Positions 16,580-25,333 of a stretch of DNA of 64,000 nucleotides are shown in pieces. Location: NCBI RefSeq assembly GCF_900091955.1, contig NZ_FMDF01000109.1, forward strand, positions 52,696-116,695, in the 5' to 3' direction. The stretch comes from Streptomyces sp. Ncost-T10-10d. Its GTDB lineage: Bacteria; Actinomycetota; Actinomycetes; Streptomycetales; Streptomycetaceae. Both the position numbers and the translations under genes were made by a program. The notes beneath the pieces were generated by a model. That model did not search any database and was not told the origin of the DNA. It worked only from the letters and a program-made list of their open reading frames with translations. Numbering within the stretch: position 1 is the first letter of the stretch; each line of letters opens with the position of its first letter.

Positions 16580-18022
16580 ATGAATGAATCACCAGAAAGC
16601 CATGAAAATGGGATATATGACGTGATTGTGCTGGGAGCAGGGCCGGTCGGACAGAATGTCGCCGACCGCGCCCGTGTCGCCGGCCTCACCGTCGCCGTCG
16701 TGGAGTGTGAGCTCGTCGGCGGTGAATGCTCCTACTGGGCGTGCGTCCCCAGCAAGGCGCTGCTAAGGCCCGTCGTCGCCGTCGCCGACACCCAGCGGGT
16801 GGACGGCGCCCGGCAGGCCGTAACCGGCCGGCTCGACACCACCCGGGTCTTCGCCCGCCGCAACCACTACGTCACCGACTGGGACGACAGTGGACAGGCC
16901 AAGTGGGTCAGGTCCATCGGCGCCGACCTCTTCCGCGGCCGAGGCCGGATCGACGGCCCCCGCCGGGTCACGGTCACCCAGGACGACGGCGCAAGCAGGA
17001 CGCTCGCCGCGCGGCACGCCGTGGCCATCGCCACCGGCAGCCGCCCGGCGCTGCCCGACATCCCGGGCATCAAAGAGGCTCGCCCCTGGACGAACCGGCA
17101 CGGCACCGACTCCAGCACCGTCCCCGCCCGGCTCGCCATCGTCGGTGGCGGCGGGGTCGGCGTCGAAATGGCCACCCTCTGGCAGGGCCTCGGCTCCCGT
17201 GTCACGCTGCTCGCACGCCGCTCCCTGCTGGCCCGGATGGAACCGTTCGCGGGCGAGCTCATCGCACGCGGCCTGACTCAGGCGGGCGTGGACGTGCGGA
17301 TCGGAGTGCAGGTGACCGCCCTGCGTCGCCCCGACTCGGTCACCCTCACCCTCGACGACGGCAGTGAGCTGGAGGCCGACGAAGTCATGTTCGCCACCGG
17401 CCGCGCCCCCCACACCGACGACATCGGCCTGGACACGGTCGGCCTCACCCCAGGTTCCTGGCTGGACGTGGACACAACCTGTCTGGTCCGCGGCGTCGAA
17501 GGCGACTGGTTGTACGCCCTCGGTGACGTCAACCACCGCGCTCTCCTCACCCACCAGGGCAAGTACCAGGCCCGGACAGCGGGTGACGCGATCGGCGCCC
17601 GGGCCGCAGGCCTCCCGCTGGACGACGCCCCCTGGGGCGACCACGCCACCACCGCCGACCAGCACGCCGTGCCGCAGGTCTTCTTCACCGACCCCGAGGC
17701 GGGCGCGGTGGGCCTGTCCGCCGAGGAGGCAGCCCGGGCCGGCCACCGCGCCAAGGTCGTCGACCTCGACCTCAGCGCCGCTCAGGGCGCCAACCTCTAT
17801 GCCGACGGCTACCAGGGCCACGCCCGGATGGTGGTCGACCTCGACCGGGAGGTTCTGCTCGGGGTGACCTTCGTCGGTTACGGAATCAGCGAACTGCTCC
17901 ACTCCGCGACCATCGCCGTCGCCGGCGAGGTCCCGCTCAAACGACTGCGGCACGCGGTCGCCTGCTTCCCGACCGTCAGCGAGATCTGGCTCTTCCTCCT
18001 CGCCGCCTACCACCGCAGCTAG
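16580..18022 (+). CDS. FAD/NAD(P) disulfide oxidoreductase family protein, catalytic His absent
   Basis: A 480-residue member of the dihydrolipoamide dehydrogenase/mercuric reductase family. FAD-binding VIVLGAGPVGQNVA (residues 15-28) is followed by the redox pair Cys50-Cys55 in GGECSYWACVPSKALL. The NAD(P) Rossmann motif is AIVGGGGVGVEMATL. Near the C-terminus, where disulfide reductases carry the base motif HPTxxE, this protein has CFPTVSEIW, with Phe in place of His. Disulfide reduction of the usual type is therefore doubtful; quinone or other electron acceptors are possible. Its partner is unknown. Confidence 0.85.
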   Translation: MNESPESHENGIYDVIVLGAGPVGQNVADRARVAGLTVAVVECELVGGECSYWACVPSKALLRPVVAVADTQRVDGARQAVTGRLDTTRVFARRNHYVTDWDDSGQAKWVRSIGADLFRGRGRIDGPRRVTVTQDDGASRTLAARHAVAIATGSRPALPDIPGIKEARPWTNRHGTDSSTVPARLAIVGGGGVGVEMATLWQGLGSRVTLLARRSLLARMEPFAGELIARGLTQAGVDVRIGVQVTALRRPDSVTLTLDDGSELEADEVMFATGRAPHTDDIGLDTVGLTPGSWLDVDTTCLVRGVEGDWLYALGDVNHRALLTHQGKYQARTAGDAIGARAAGLPLDDAPWGDHATTADQHAVPQVFFTDPEAGAVGLSAEEAARAGHRAKVVDLDLSAAQGANLYADGYQGHARMVVDLDREVLLGVTFVGYGISELLHSATIAVAGEVPLKRLRHAVACFPTVSEIWLFLLAAYHRS

Positions 18023-18040
18023 GACTTGTCCGGGCGATCA
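18021..18040 (+). repeat. IS-end-like motif, copy 1
   Basis: AGGACTTGTCCGGGCGATCA. Variants occur at 20578-20597 and, reversed, at 22033-22052 next to an IS5-type transposase. I take them as IS termini or IS-associated target sequences; this one may mark the left limit of the IS-disturbed region. Confidence 0.5.
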
Positions 18041-18122
18041 AGGTGCTGGCGGCTGAGACATGGCGGGATTGCGGACGGTCGCTTCAGCTTGAGGACATGG
18101 CTGGCACACGACGCCGTGTGCC

Positions 18123-18719
18123 ATGGTTGCGGGTATGGATTGGCAGTCTGAGAGCCCGGAACTCTGGGCGTTCCTGGAGTCCCTGCACTGCGGCGACATC
18201 CTGTCCGGCACCATCGCGGCGATCGAACGGTTCGGGGTCTTCGTGGCCCTGGACGACGGGCCTGGCCATCCCACCCTGCCCGGTGTCGGGTTCCTCGGTG
18301 TCCCCGAACTGTCCTGGCGGCGCTTCGGTGATCCCACCGATGTTGTTCAGGTAGGGCAGCGTGTCTCGTGCGAGTTTATTGGGTTCGACACCTACAACGC
18401 TGAGGCCAGATTGTCTTTGAAGGCACTGGAGCCCGATCCACTCCAGGTTTTCGCTGACCGCACGGTGGTGGGCCAGGAACTCCGCGGGACGGTTGAGAAG
18501 GTGGTTCCCATCGGCATCTTCGTCAACCTCGGGGACGGGATCTTCGGGCTGGTCCCCTTCAGGGAGATCGACGGTCGCCCTGCGGCGAGTCCGGTAGAAG
18601 ATTTCGAGGTCGGAGAGGAGATCGCCGTCGTCGTCGCGGAAATCGAGCTGCCACGCCGCCGGGTGTTCCTCTCCAGGCCAGAGAACGGCCAGTGCGCACG
18701 TGTCGTGCTGCCCACGTGA
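18123..18719 (+). CDS. Protein with two S1 RNA-binding domains
   Basis: A 198-residue protein. Two S1-like OB folds are visible: GDILSGTIAAIERFGVFVAL (about residues 24-100) and GQELRGTVEKVVPIGIFVNL (about 118-190). Each has the VxxIxxFGvFV pattern followed by G.G..LVP/vPels. S1 domains bind single-stranded RNA. Two-domain proteins of this kind are frequent in Streptomyces, and their partner RNAs are not known. ATG 18135 (MDWQSE) is an alternative start. It stands between the oxidoreductase and the IS debris, with no operon partner. Confidence 0.75.
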   Translation: MVAGMDWQSESPELWAFLESLHCGDILSGTIAAIERFGVFVALDDGPGHPTLPGVGFLGVPELSWRRFGDPTDVVQVGQRVSCEFIGFDTYNAEARLSLKALEPDPLQVFADRTVVGQELRGTVEKVVPIGIFVNLGDGIFGLVPFREIDGRPAASPVEDFEVGEEIAVVVAEIELPRRRVFLSRPENGQCARVVLPT

Positions 18720-18750
18720 CGGCCGCCGTGCCCGAATCGTTGAGGTGAGC

Positions 18751-18930
18751 ATGGGGCGGGGCGATCTAACGGATGCCGAGTGGGCACGGCTGCGGCCGTT
18801 TCTGCCGGTCAGCAACGGGCGTTGTGGCAAGTGGCGGGATCACCGGCAGGTGATCGACGGGATTCTGCACCGGGTGCGGACCGGGGCGCAGTGGCGTGAT
18901 CTGCCCGAACGGTTCGGCCCGTGGAAGACC
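18751..18930 (+). pseudogene. 5' fragment of an IS5-family transposase
   Basis: The first 60 codons read MGRGDLTDAEWARLRPFLPV and continue through GQWRDLPERFGPW-type residues. They are nearly identical to the start of the full element at 21063-22052. The match stops abruptly after GTGGAAGACC at 18930, where an unrelated inverted gene fragment begins. The catalytic domain is missing, so it is a dead remnant. Confidence 0.85.
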
Positions 18931-19111
18931 TCCACTCGATCACCGCCTCTTCGGGATCGAAGTTGCCGAAGGAGAGCGACTCGAATGTCAGTCCCGGTCC
19001 GGTCCGGAGGGCAAGGCTCGCTGACGTGTCGTCCGGCGCCACGAAGAACTTCACGATGATGCTCACCCGGGCATCATGCCCGCCAGCCCACGACCACGAT
19101 CGGCCAGACAA
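18931..19111 (-). pseudogene. Inverted, diverged copy of the start of the gene at 20628
   Basis: Read on the minus strand this block encodes VSIIVKFFVAPDDTSASLAL through SFGNFDPEEAVIEW and carries the same 45 bp of leader as 20584-20762. The two blocks agree at roughly nine bases in ten. The gene is cut at its 3' side by the IS5 fragment, so only about 45 codons remain. The divergence shows that the duplication is not recent. Confidence 0.8.
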
Positions 19112-19337
19112 CCAACACGGCCTCGTCATCCCGCACCGGAAGCGACCCGGCCGCCCGCTCCTGCCCGGCCGGGAAGCGGACAACGCCGAACATCGACGCG
19201 TGAGGGCCCGTGTGGAACACGCCTTCGCCCGCATGAAGCACTACAAGATCCTCCGCGACTGCCGGCAACGCGGCAACGGCCTCCACTACGCAGTCCAAGC
19301 CGTCGCCACCCTCCACAACCACGCCTTGGCCGCGTGA
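19112..19337 (+). pseudogene. C-terminal fragment of a second transposase (DDE_Tnp_4 type)
   Basis: The fragment ends HRRVRARVEHAFARMKHYKI followed by LRDCRQRGNGLHYAVQAVAT and a stop at 19335. The pattern RxRVEHaFaRmK...LrdcR is the end of IS5-superfamily (DDE_Tnp_4) transposases found in Streptomyces. It differs from the element at 21063-22052. Its N-terminal part has been replaced by the inverted block upstream. Confidence 0.75.
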
Positions 19338-19826
19338 TCCACAACGTCACAGAACCCGGCTCCGCCTGCCCAGCCACAGCCTTCTGCAACACGCTTTAGC
19401 ACGGGCGCTTCCTGCCCCACCCGGGGAAAGTGGCACGATGCCGACCTGCTCCAGACGCCCGCGCTGCCTGTCCATCAGCCGCGCCCTGCCACGCCGTGCG
19501 ACGCTGCGCGGGCAACTTACCCGACAGCGGTCTTCTGAGCTTCCGCGATCGTGGCCATCATCGCGCCCCTGCTCGGCCCTCGCTTTCCTGGCCGGCCCGC
19601 ACGGAGTGTGTACCGAGCAAGCCGTCGGTGTGGGCGGTGGTGGGGGGAGTCCGGACGAGAGCGCAGACGGGCCGTGCCCTACCCGTCTGCGCTGAGTCCG
19701 TAGACCAGGGGCAACCGGTCGCTCGCTGGCCGCCATGTCCGGAACTTGTGCTGCATCCCTTCCATCGGCGTGGGACTCTCGGGGTGAACACCACGGTGAA
19801 TCCAGGCGGTTGAACGGGGGCGCGAC
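19338..19826. other. 490-bp gap without a gene
   Basis: No frame here has a plausible start plus recognisable protein. It follows a transposase fragment and precedes a hypothetical gene, so it may hold leftover IS end sequence and the promoter of the next gene. Confidence 0.4.
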
Positions 19827-20579
19827 GTGTCGAAGGGGAATCCCGAGAGCCACGCCGAGGCAGTAGACGACATCGATCAACTCCTCCACGTGACGCAGCG
19901 TGTCGCCTACGAGGACTTTCGCGGCAAGATCGTCCAGGACGCCCACGGCACCAGTTGGGGCAGCGACGACAACCACACCGGTGATATCGACTACATCGCA
20001 GTCGTGGCCAACGCCGAAGCTCTTGCGCTGTGGTCCATCCAGGCCGCGGTCTCAGGAGTCATCGGCAACGTCATTTACGACCGGGCCCGATCGGCAATGG
20101 CAGCCATGGCGCGGCGCATGCGGGGGGAGGGCGGACGGCGGATCAAGGATGTCGAAGCCCACGACATCGCAGTATTCGCCCTGGCGCTCGCGGGCGTCGC
20201 GGTCTACCCCACGGAGCCCGTCAGATTCCGATCAGCGGACTTCAACAACACAGCGTCGGAAGTCTCTCGGGTCCAGGGCCGGGTACTCGTCCGCTTTACG
20301 GAGTCAGAGCCCCTCTACGACTTCGCGGATGGTCCGCGAGGCCGCAGGGTTCGGGTTACCTGGAACAGGCATAGGTGCACCGAGGTACTGCTGCCGGAAC
20401 GGGGCGCGTCAATGGGGAACATCCAATGGCGGACCTACACCCGCCATGACCTCCGCCCGTTCGCTGCCGAGGATGCCCAGGCCGAGGCGATCATCCAAGA
20501 GCACTGGCCTGCCATACTGGCGGCACAGGACGGGGAGGCGCCCGGGGCGTGGCAAAGCGTCCCTGTGCCGGATGCCTAG
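19827..20579 (+). CDS. Hypothetical protein (250 aa)
   Basis: I do not recognise the family. It is a soluble protein with a GTG start. It begins VSKGNPESHAEAVDDIDQLL and contains one hydrophobic stretch (ALWSIQAAVSGVIGNVIYD, about residues 71-90) and another at AVFALALAGVAVY (about 116-128); neither is a clear membrane helix. The C-terminal half is mixed alpha/beta and ends PVPDA. Codon use is like that of neighbouring real genes. It stands in an IS-rich island, so it may be part of an acquired insert. Confidence 0.6.
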   Translation: MSKGNPESHAEAVDDIDQLLHVTQRVAYEDFRGKIVQDAHGTSWGSDDNHTGDIDYIAVVANAEALALWSIQAAVSGVIGNVIYDRARSAMAAMARRMRGEGGRRIKDVEAHDIAVFALALAGVAVYPTEPVRFRSADFNNTASEVSRVQGRVLVRFTESEPLYDFADGPRGRRVRVTWNRHRCTEVLLPERGASMGNIQWRTYTRHDLRPFAAEDAQAEAIIQEHWPAILAAQDGEAPGAWQSVPVPDA

Positions 20580-20597
20580 GCCTTGTCCGGCCGATCG
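20578..20597 (+). repeat. IS-end-like motif, copy 2
   Basis: AGGCCTTGTCCGGCCGATCG starts at the last bases of the preceding hypothetical gene. It differs from copy 1 at three positions, and part of it is also carried in the inverted block at 18931-19111. Confidence 0.5.
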
Positions 20598-20627
20598 TGG
20601 TCGTGGGCTGGCGGGCATGATGCCCGG

Positions 20628-21062
20628 GTGAGCATCATCGTGAAGTTCTTCGTGGCGCCGGACGACACGTCAGCGGGTCTGGCCCTCAGGACCGGGCTGG
20701 GACAGGCATTCGAGTCGCTCTCCTTCGGCAACTTCGATCCCGAAGAGGCGGTGATTGAGTGGGAATGCCTTCTGGCCGGTGGCAGCTTTGAGGAACTTGT
20801 CGATGCCGGTGAGCCTCGCATCGTCGCTGACCAGGACAACGACGGATGCGTCGTCTTCGCGATCTCGCCTCGCCTTTCCACTGCGCTCGCGGACGCTGGG
20901 CCCTCCAGGTTGCGTGACGTCGCCGCCTCGTGGGCTCAGCTGCGTGCGGAGGATGGCGAGGTCATCGACACCGAGATCGCCGAGGCGATCGTGGGTGATC
21001 TAGCTGGCCTCGTCAGCAGCGCCCGGCGCCATGACCAGGGCGTCTACTGCTGGGTTGCGTAG
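20628..21062 (+). CDS. Hypothetical protein (144 aa), full-length parent of the inverted fragment
   Basis: It starts GTG and reads VSIIVKFFVAPDDTSAGLAL through SFGNFDPEEAVIEWECLLAG and ends GVYCWVA. The function is unknown; the composition suggests a small soluble alpha/beta protein, and similar short proteins are familiar from Streptomyces genomes without assigned roles. An upstream ATG at 20583 would add a 15-residue segment that is part of the IS-like motif, so I chose the GTG. The stop codon is immediately followed by the left side of the IS5-type element. Confidence 0.65.
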   Translation: MSIIVKFFVAPDDTSAGLALRTGLGQAFESLSFGNFDPEEAVIEWECLLAGGSFEELVDAGEPRIVADQDNDGCVVFAISPRLSTALADAGPSRLRDVAASWAQLRAEDGEVIDTEIAEAIVGDLAGLVSSARRHDQGVYCWVA

Positions 21063-21066
21063 GAGT

Positions 21067-21590
21067 TCATGTGCGGAGCCAGATGGCGACCGCCGCCGCG
21101 GTGGCGGTGCCGAGGAAGACGTAGCCGCGTTTGTCGTAGCGCGTGGCGACGGCCCGGGACTGCTTCAGGCGGTTGATCGCCCGTTCGACGGTGTTGCGCT
21201 TCTTGTAGCGGTCCTCATCGAAGCCGAGCGGCCGTCCATCGCGTGAGCCCTTGCGTATGCGGGCCGCCTGGCTGTCGGCCTTCTCCGGGATGGTGTGGCG
21301 GATTCCCCATCGTCGCAGGTACTCGCGGATGGGGCCGTTGCTGTAAGCCTTGTCGGCTGTGAGGCTGTCGGGCTTCTTGCGTGGCCGGCCCAGGCCAGGT
21401 CTGGGCACCCGGATCTTGTCCAGGACCGGCTTGAACTGGGTGCAGTCCGCCCGCTGACCTGGAGTGACGATTAGGGATAGTGGGCGGCAGCGGCCATCTG
21501 CGCTCAGGTGGAGCTTGCTGGTGAACCCGCCGCGCGAGCGGCCCAGGCCCTCGCTTCCAGCACCACCTCCACCAGGCGGGCGACAAGGCT
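21067..21590 (-). CDS. IS5-family transposase, second frame (OrfB, catalytic C-terminal part)
   Basis: The frame contains LGRSRGGFTSKLHLSADGRC, LTADKAYSNGPIREYLRRWG and GFDEDRYKKRNTVERAINRL: the second Asp and the final Glu region (YKKRNTVER) of the DDE domain. It stays open upstream to 21828, but that part is a shadow of OrfA. Expression would need frameshifting from OrfA. The last residues (AAAVAIWLRT) end six bases from the preceding hypothetical gene. Confidence 0.75.
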
Positions 21591-22031
21591 CTGCCACGGC
21601 GTCTCGTCCTGGTGTTCCATCCCTTCGGCCCCCTTTGACCTCGGGGCTGGCGGTGGGTCGGTGCGGGCACCGGCTGCATGCTGATGCGCGCGGACGATGG
21701 TGGAGTCGACCGAGATGTCCCAGTCGATCTCTCCGGCGGCGTCGGCCGCGGCCTGGACCTGCTGGAGCAGACGTTCCCAGGTGCCGTCGGCCGACCACAG
21801 GCGATGGCGTTCGTAGACGGTCTTCCACGGCCCGAACCGTTCGGGCAGATCACGCCACTGCACCCCGGTCCGCACCCGGTGCAGAATCCCGTCGATCACC
21901 TGCCGGTGATCCCGCCACCTGCCACAACGCCCGTTGCTCACGGGCAGGAACGGCCGCAGCCGTGCCCACTCGGCATCACGCAGATCACCCGCCCCATGCC
22001 CACAGGAACGACTCTGGCACGGAGTGGTCAC
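21504..22031 (-). CDS. IS5-family transposase, first frame (OrfA)
   Basis: It contains the N-terminal DUF4096-type domain (LRDAEWARLRPFLPVSNGRC through LPERFGPWKTVYERH) and the first catalytic Asp region IDWDISVDSTIVRAHQHAAG. After roughly residue 150 the frame leaves the transposase sequence; the correct continuation is in the other frame. Such two-frame transposases are common in this family and are joined by programmed -1 frameshifting, so this element may be active. The start codon is GTG. Confidence 0.75.
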   Translation of the reverse strand: MTTPCQSRSCGHGAGDLRDAEWARLRPFLPVSNGRCGRWRDHRQVIDGILHRVRTGVQWRDLPERFGPWKTVYERHRLWSADGTWERLLQQVQAAADAAGEIDWDISVDSTIVRAHQHAAGARTDPPPAPRSKGAEGMEHQDETPWQSLVARLVEVVLEARAWAARAAGSPASST

Positions 22032-22032
22032 A

Positions 22033-22052
22033 TGATCGACCGGACAAGTCTA
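22033..22052 (-). repeat. IS-end-like motif, copy 3 (right end of the IS5 element)
   Basis: Read on the minus strand it is TAGACTTGTCCGGTCGATCA, matching the copies at 18021 and 20578 in their core CTTGTCCGG-CGATC. Confidence 0.55.
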
Positions 22053-22355
22053 GTACTAGGCGGCATCTCCGTGGGCAACGCTCCACAGCCGGTTCGCCGC
22101 CGGGCCCTGGACGGCACCTTCGAGCGGATTGCTCAGGTTGTCGACGCGGCCGGCCAGTGACCGTCCTGCGGCGGCAGGGAAACGTTCGGCTGCGTGTCTG
22201 ACCTGGGGCCCGGTGGGCCCGGGCCGGTTCGCCGGTCGCGACGAGGCCCTCCGAGGACGACTTTCCGGGCCGGGCCCCTGCGGCAGGCCCAGGCGCCGCC
22301 GGTCGGTACCCGTTCGAACCGGGGGATCCGGCACCGGGCCCCTTCTACGACGCAC
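22053..22355. other. 303-bp gap between the IS element and pepP
   Basis: I see no complete gene. On the plus strand about 40 codons (to 22160) could be a fragment of a disrupted gene, but it is not recognisable. Confidence 0.4.
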
Positions 22356-23768
22356 TCAACCCGCGAACCGGGCCATCCACGCCTCGATGTCGTCCGCCGA
22401 CCGCGGCAGGCCCGCCGACAGATTCTCGTGACCGTCGTCGGTGACGACCAGGTCGTCCTCGATCCGGACGCCGATGCCGCGCCACTCCTCGGGCACGGTG
22501 AGATCGTCCGGCTGGAAGTACAGGCCGGGCTCGACGGTGAGCACCATGCCCGGCTCCAGCACGCCGTCGACGTACTCCTCGTGCCGGGCCTGCGCGCAGT
22601 CATGCACGTCCAGACCGAGCATGTGACCGGTGCCCGCCATGGTGAAGCGGCGTTGGAGGCCGAGTTCGTACGCGCGGTCGGCCGGGCCGTCGATGAAGCC
22701 CCACTCGACCAGCCGGGCCGCCAGGTGACGCTGGGACGCCTCGTGGAAGTCGCGGTACGCGGCGCCCGGCTTGACGGCGGCCATGCCTGCTTCCTGGGCC
22801 TCGTACACAGCGTCGTAGACCTTGCGCTGCAGGGGTGTGAAGGTCCCGCTGATCGGCAGCGTGCGCGTGACGTCGGCGGTGTAGAGGGTGTGCGTCTCCA
22901 CGCCGGCGTCGAGCAGGAGCAGGTCCCCCGGGCGCACCGGACCGTCGTTGTCCGTCCAGTGCATGATCGTGGCGTGCTCGCCCGCGGCGCAGATCGAGCC
23001 ATAGCCGACGGAGTTGCCCTCGAGGCGTGCGCGGCGGAAGAACGTGCCCTCGATCCACCGCTCGGACGACGCGATCGCCCGGGAGAGCTCACCGATCACA
23101 TCGTTGAATCCGCGCACGGTGGAGTCCACGGCCTCGCGGAGCTCGGCGATCTCCCAGTCGTCCTTGACGAGGCGGAGATCGCTGAGTGCCTCTTCCAGTT
23201 CGGCGTCACGCTCCTCGTCGGTGGTGACGGCGGCCTCCAGGGACAGGTCGATGCCGCGGACGATCCGGGTCGGCGCACCGGAGGCGGCGGCCAGGTCACG
23301 GGCCGCCGTACGGACGTCGCGGCAGGACAGGCCGAGCACGATCTCCGACTCGGCCAGGGAGCGGCGTCGGCCCATCCACAGCTCCGCCGTGGCGCCGGTC
23401 CAGAACTCGTCGTTGTCCCTGCTGTCCCGCGGCAGCTGGTAGCAGTAGGCGTCATGGCCGCCGTCCGCACGGGGTTCGAGGACGAGCGCGCCGTCCCGGG
23501 CCTGGTCTCCGGTCATGTGCACGTAGCCCGAGTACGGGCGGAACGGGTAGGTGTCGTCGTTCGAGCGGACCTTGAGATTCCCCGCGGGGATCACGAGGCG
23601 TTCGCCGGGGAAGCGTGCAGAGAGCGCGGCACGGCGGCGGGCCGCGTACGGAGCCTGCTCGCCGAGCTGCAGGTCGTGCCGCTCGGTGTCCGCCCACCCC
23701 GTCCGCATCAGAGCGGACAGTTCCTCGGAGATCCCTGAGTAGAGACCGTTCTTTCGGCCTTTCGCCAC
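22356..23768 (-). CDS. pepP: Xaa-Pro aminopeptidase (aminopeptidase P)
   Basis: A 470-residue cytoplasmic metallopeptidase that removes N-terminal residues preceding proline. The N-terminal creatinase-like domain (FRPYSGYVHMTGDQ) is followed by the pita-bread domain. All five metal ligands are seen: the Asp residues in LLLLDAGVE and YTADVTRTLP, the His in GTGHMLGLDVHD, and the Glu residues in LTVEPGLYF and GVRIEDDLVV. The GTG at 23768 is chosen because GAGGAAGG lies eight bases upstream; the longer open frame begins with non-coding sequence. It is divergent from a LuxR-type regulator gene. Confidence 0.92.
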   Translation of the reverse strand: MAKGRKNGLYSGISEELSALMRTGWADTERHDLQLGEQAPYAARRRAALSARFPGERLVIPAGNLKVRSNDDTYPFRPYSGYVHMTGDQARDGALVLEPRADGGHDAYCYQLPRDSRDNDEFWTGATAELWMGRRRSLAESEIVLGLSCRDVRTAARDLAAASGAPTRIVRGIDLSLEAAVTTDEERDAELEEALSDLRLVKDDWEIAELREAVDSTVRGFNDVIGELSRAIASSERWIEGTFFRRARLEGNSVGYGSICAAGEHATIMHWTDNDGPVRPGDLLLLDAGVETHTLYTADVTRTLPISGTFTPLQRKVYDAVYEAQEAGMAAVKPGAAYRDFHEASQRHLAARLVEWGFIDGPADRAYELGLQRRFTMAGTGHMLGLDVHDCAQARHEEYVDGVLEPGMVLTVEPGLYFQPDDLTVPEEWRGIGVRIEDDLVVTDDGHENLSAGLPRSADDIEAWMARFAG

Positions 23769-23985
23769 GTCATACACCTTCCTCTGGGTGGGTTCCTCAG
23801 CGGCGAGGGCAGAGGAGGCCCTACGGACAAGGCCGAGCTCCCTCCCGGTGCGGCCGGGGCGCCCTCGCTGCCGCCGGTCGATGGCGGCTCCCGGACGGTA
23901 TCCCGCAGCGCGCGTGCTCGGTGCCGAAGACTGCCACTGGCACAGATCGGCCATGGCCCCGGCAGGAGCCGTCGATAATCGGCAT

Positions 23986-24969
23986 ATGACGAACGCGAAA
24001 CTCGGCGAGGCCCTTCGGCTTCTGGGAATCGATCACGCGGCGGGCCAGGTCTATCTGGCGCTGCTGGAGCTGGCCCCCGCTCCGCTGAGTGCGATCGGAA
24101 CCGCGGCCGGTCTGGGCGGTGCGGAACTCGCCACGGCCTACGGCGCGCTGATCGACGCCGGTCTGGCCAGTGCCGCCGAGGAGGGCGGGGACGTGGTGGC
24201 CCCCGTTCCGCCCACCGCGGGCCTGGAGATCCTCGCCCGGCATCGGGCGGCCGAGGTCGAGGAATCGCGCATCACCGTCGGGGGCGCGTTCGAGTCGTTC
24301 CGGCGGCAGCGGCTCGCCGCGTACAACGACCATCTCGTCGAGGTCGTCACCGGCGACGCCGTCGGCCCCAGGATTCGTCACGCCTGGGCGAGCGCCCGCG
24401 ATCAGATCCGGCAGTTCGAGTCACCGCCTTACTTCCCCTTGTCCGAGGCCACGGACGACGCACTGGCCACGCTCGCCCGCGGTGTGACACAGCGAGTCGT
24501 GTACTCGCGGGAGTCGCTGGAGCATCCGGGCCATCTGAAGGACGTCATCGAACCGTGCATCAAGGCCGGCGAACAGGCCAGGGTACTGCCGTCGGTACCG
24601 GTCAAGCTGGTGATCATCGACGAGGCGTACGCGCTCGTGTCGTTGTCGATCAAAGAGGCCGACGTGCACAACACCACGCTGGTCGTGCAGCCGTGCGGCC
24701 TGCTCTCGGCGCTCGTGGCGCTGTTCGAGCAGTCCTGGCAGAATGCCCTGCCGTTCCACGGCCGCACCACCCGCCCGGGCGGCCTGCCCCCCGCCGACCG
24801 CCGCCTGCTGTGGCTCCTCGCGGGCGGCGCGAGCGACGACGTCATCGCCCGCGAGTTGGGAATCAGCCGTCGCACGCTGTTTCGCCGCATGCAGATCCTG
24901 ATGGCCCAGCTGGGCGCCGCGAACCGGTTCCAGATGGCCTTGCAGGCACAGCGCTGCGGATGGTTGTGA
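23986..24969 (+). CDS. Helix-turn-helix regulator with TrmB-like N-terminus and LuxR-type C-terminus
   Basis: A 327-residue protein. The N-terminal part (LRLLGIDHAAGQVYLALLEL through LIDAGLA) resembles the winged-helix TrmB domain. The C-terminal part LLWLLAGGASDDVIARELGI through SRRTLFRRMQILMAQLGAANR is a LuxR/GerE-type HTH. This two-HTH form with a middle PLD-like sensor region is frequent in Streptomyces and otherwise uncharacterised. It is divergent from pepP across about 215 bp and may regulate it; that is inference from position only. Confidence 0.8.
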   Translation: MTNAKLGEALRLLGIDHAAGQVYLALLELAPAPLSAIGTAAGLGGAELATAYGALIDAGLASAAEEGGDVVAPVPPTAGLEILARHRAAEVEESRITVGGAFESFRRQRLAAYNDHLVEVVTGDAVGPRIRHAWASARDQIRQFESPPYFPLSEATDDALATLARGVTQRVVYSRESLEHPGHLKDVIEPCIKAGEQARVLPSVPVKLVIIDEAYALVSLSIKEADVHNTTLVVQPCGLLSALVALFEQSWQNALPFHGRTTRPGGLPPADRRLLWLLAGGASDDVIARELGISRRTLFRRMQILMAQLGAANRFQMALQAQRCGWL

Positions 24970-25258
24970 CCCGCACACTGCCGGACGAAACCAAGGCGAG
25001 CAGCTCGAACGTGCTCGGCCGGTAACGCCGAGGACTGTCGCCACATGGCGGACCGCATCGCCCGTCGCGGGGGCCGTGGCCGACGGTCGGGGCCGGGACG
25101 GCGGAGAGGCACTGGGCTGTGTGGCGACCCGCGATCCGGTGCGGGTCGAACTGCACCGGTGGGACCGACCCGCTCCACGCCCCCACCGGGCCACGCGCCG
25201 AGGCGCGCGGCCTCGCGCTGGTCGCCCCGGTGCGCGGCCCGCAGTACGGGCAGCACAA

Positions 25259-25294
25259 GAAATCCCCGGTCCGCAATTACGGACCGGGGATTTT
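25259..25294. terminator. Hairpin terminator candidate upstream of the helicase
   Basis: AATCCCCGGTCCG (25261-25273) pairs perfectly with 25280-25292 around a 6-nt loop, extended by A-T and G-T pairs. It could end transcription from the regulator gene or act in the leader of the helicase gene. The rest of the 413-bp gap shows no gene. Confidence 0.65.
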
Positions 25295-25333
25295 CCCGGG
25301 TATATTGAGCGTTTCCGTGCACTCACAGAAATA

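Larger units (their letters stand above)
21063..22052 (-). mobile_element. IS5-family insertion sequence
   Basis: The element carries two overlapping transposase frames on the minus strand. Its right end is placed at the motif TAGACTTGTCCGGTCGATCA (22052 back to 22033), which also occurs near 18021 and 20578. The left end is not resolved: I could not find a clear inverted match near 21063, so that limit is approximate. Confidence 0.75.
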
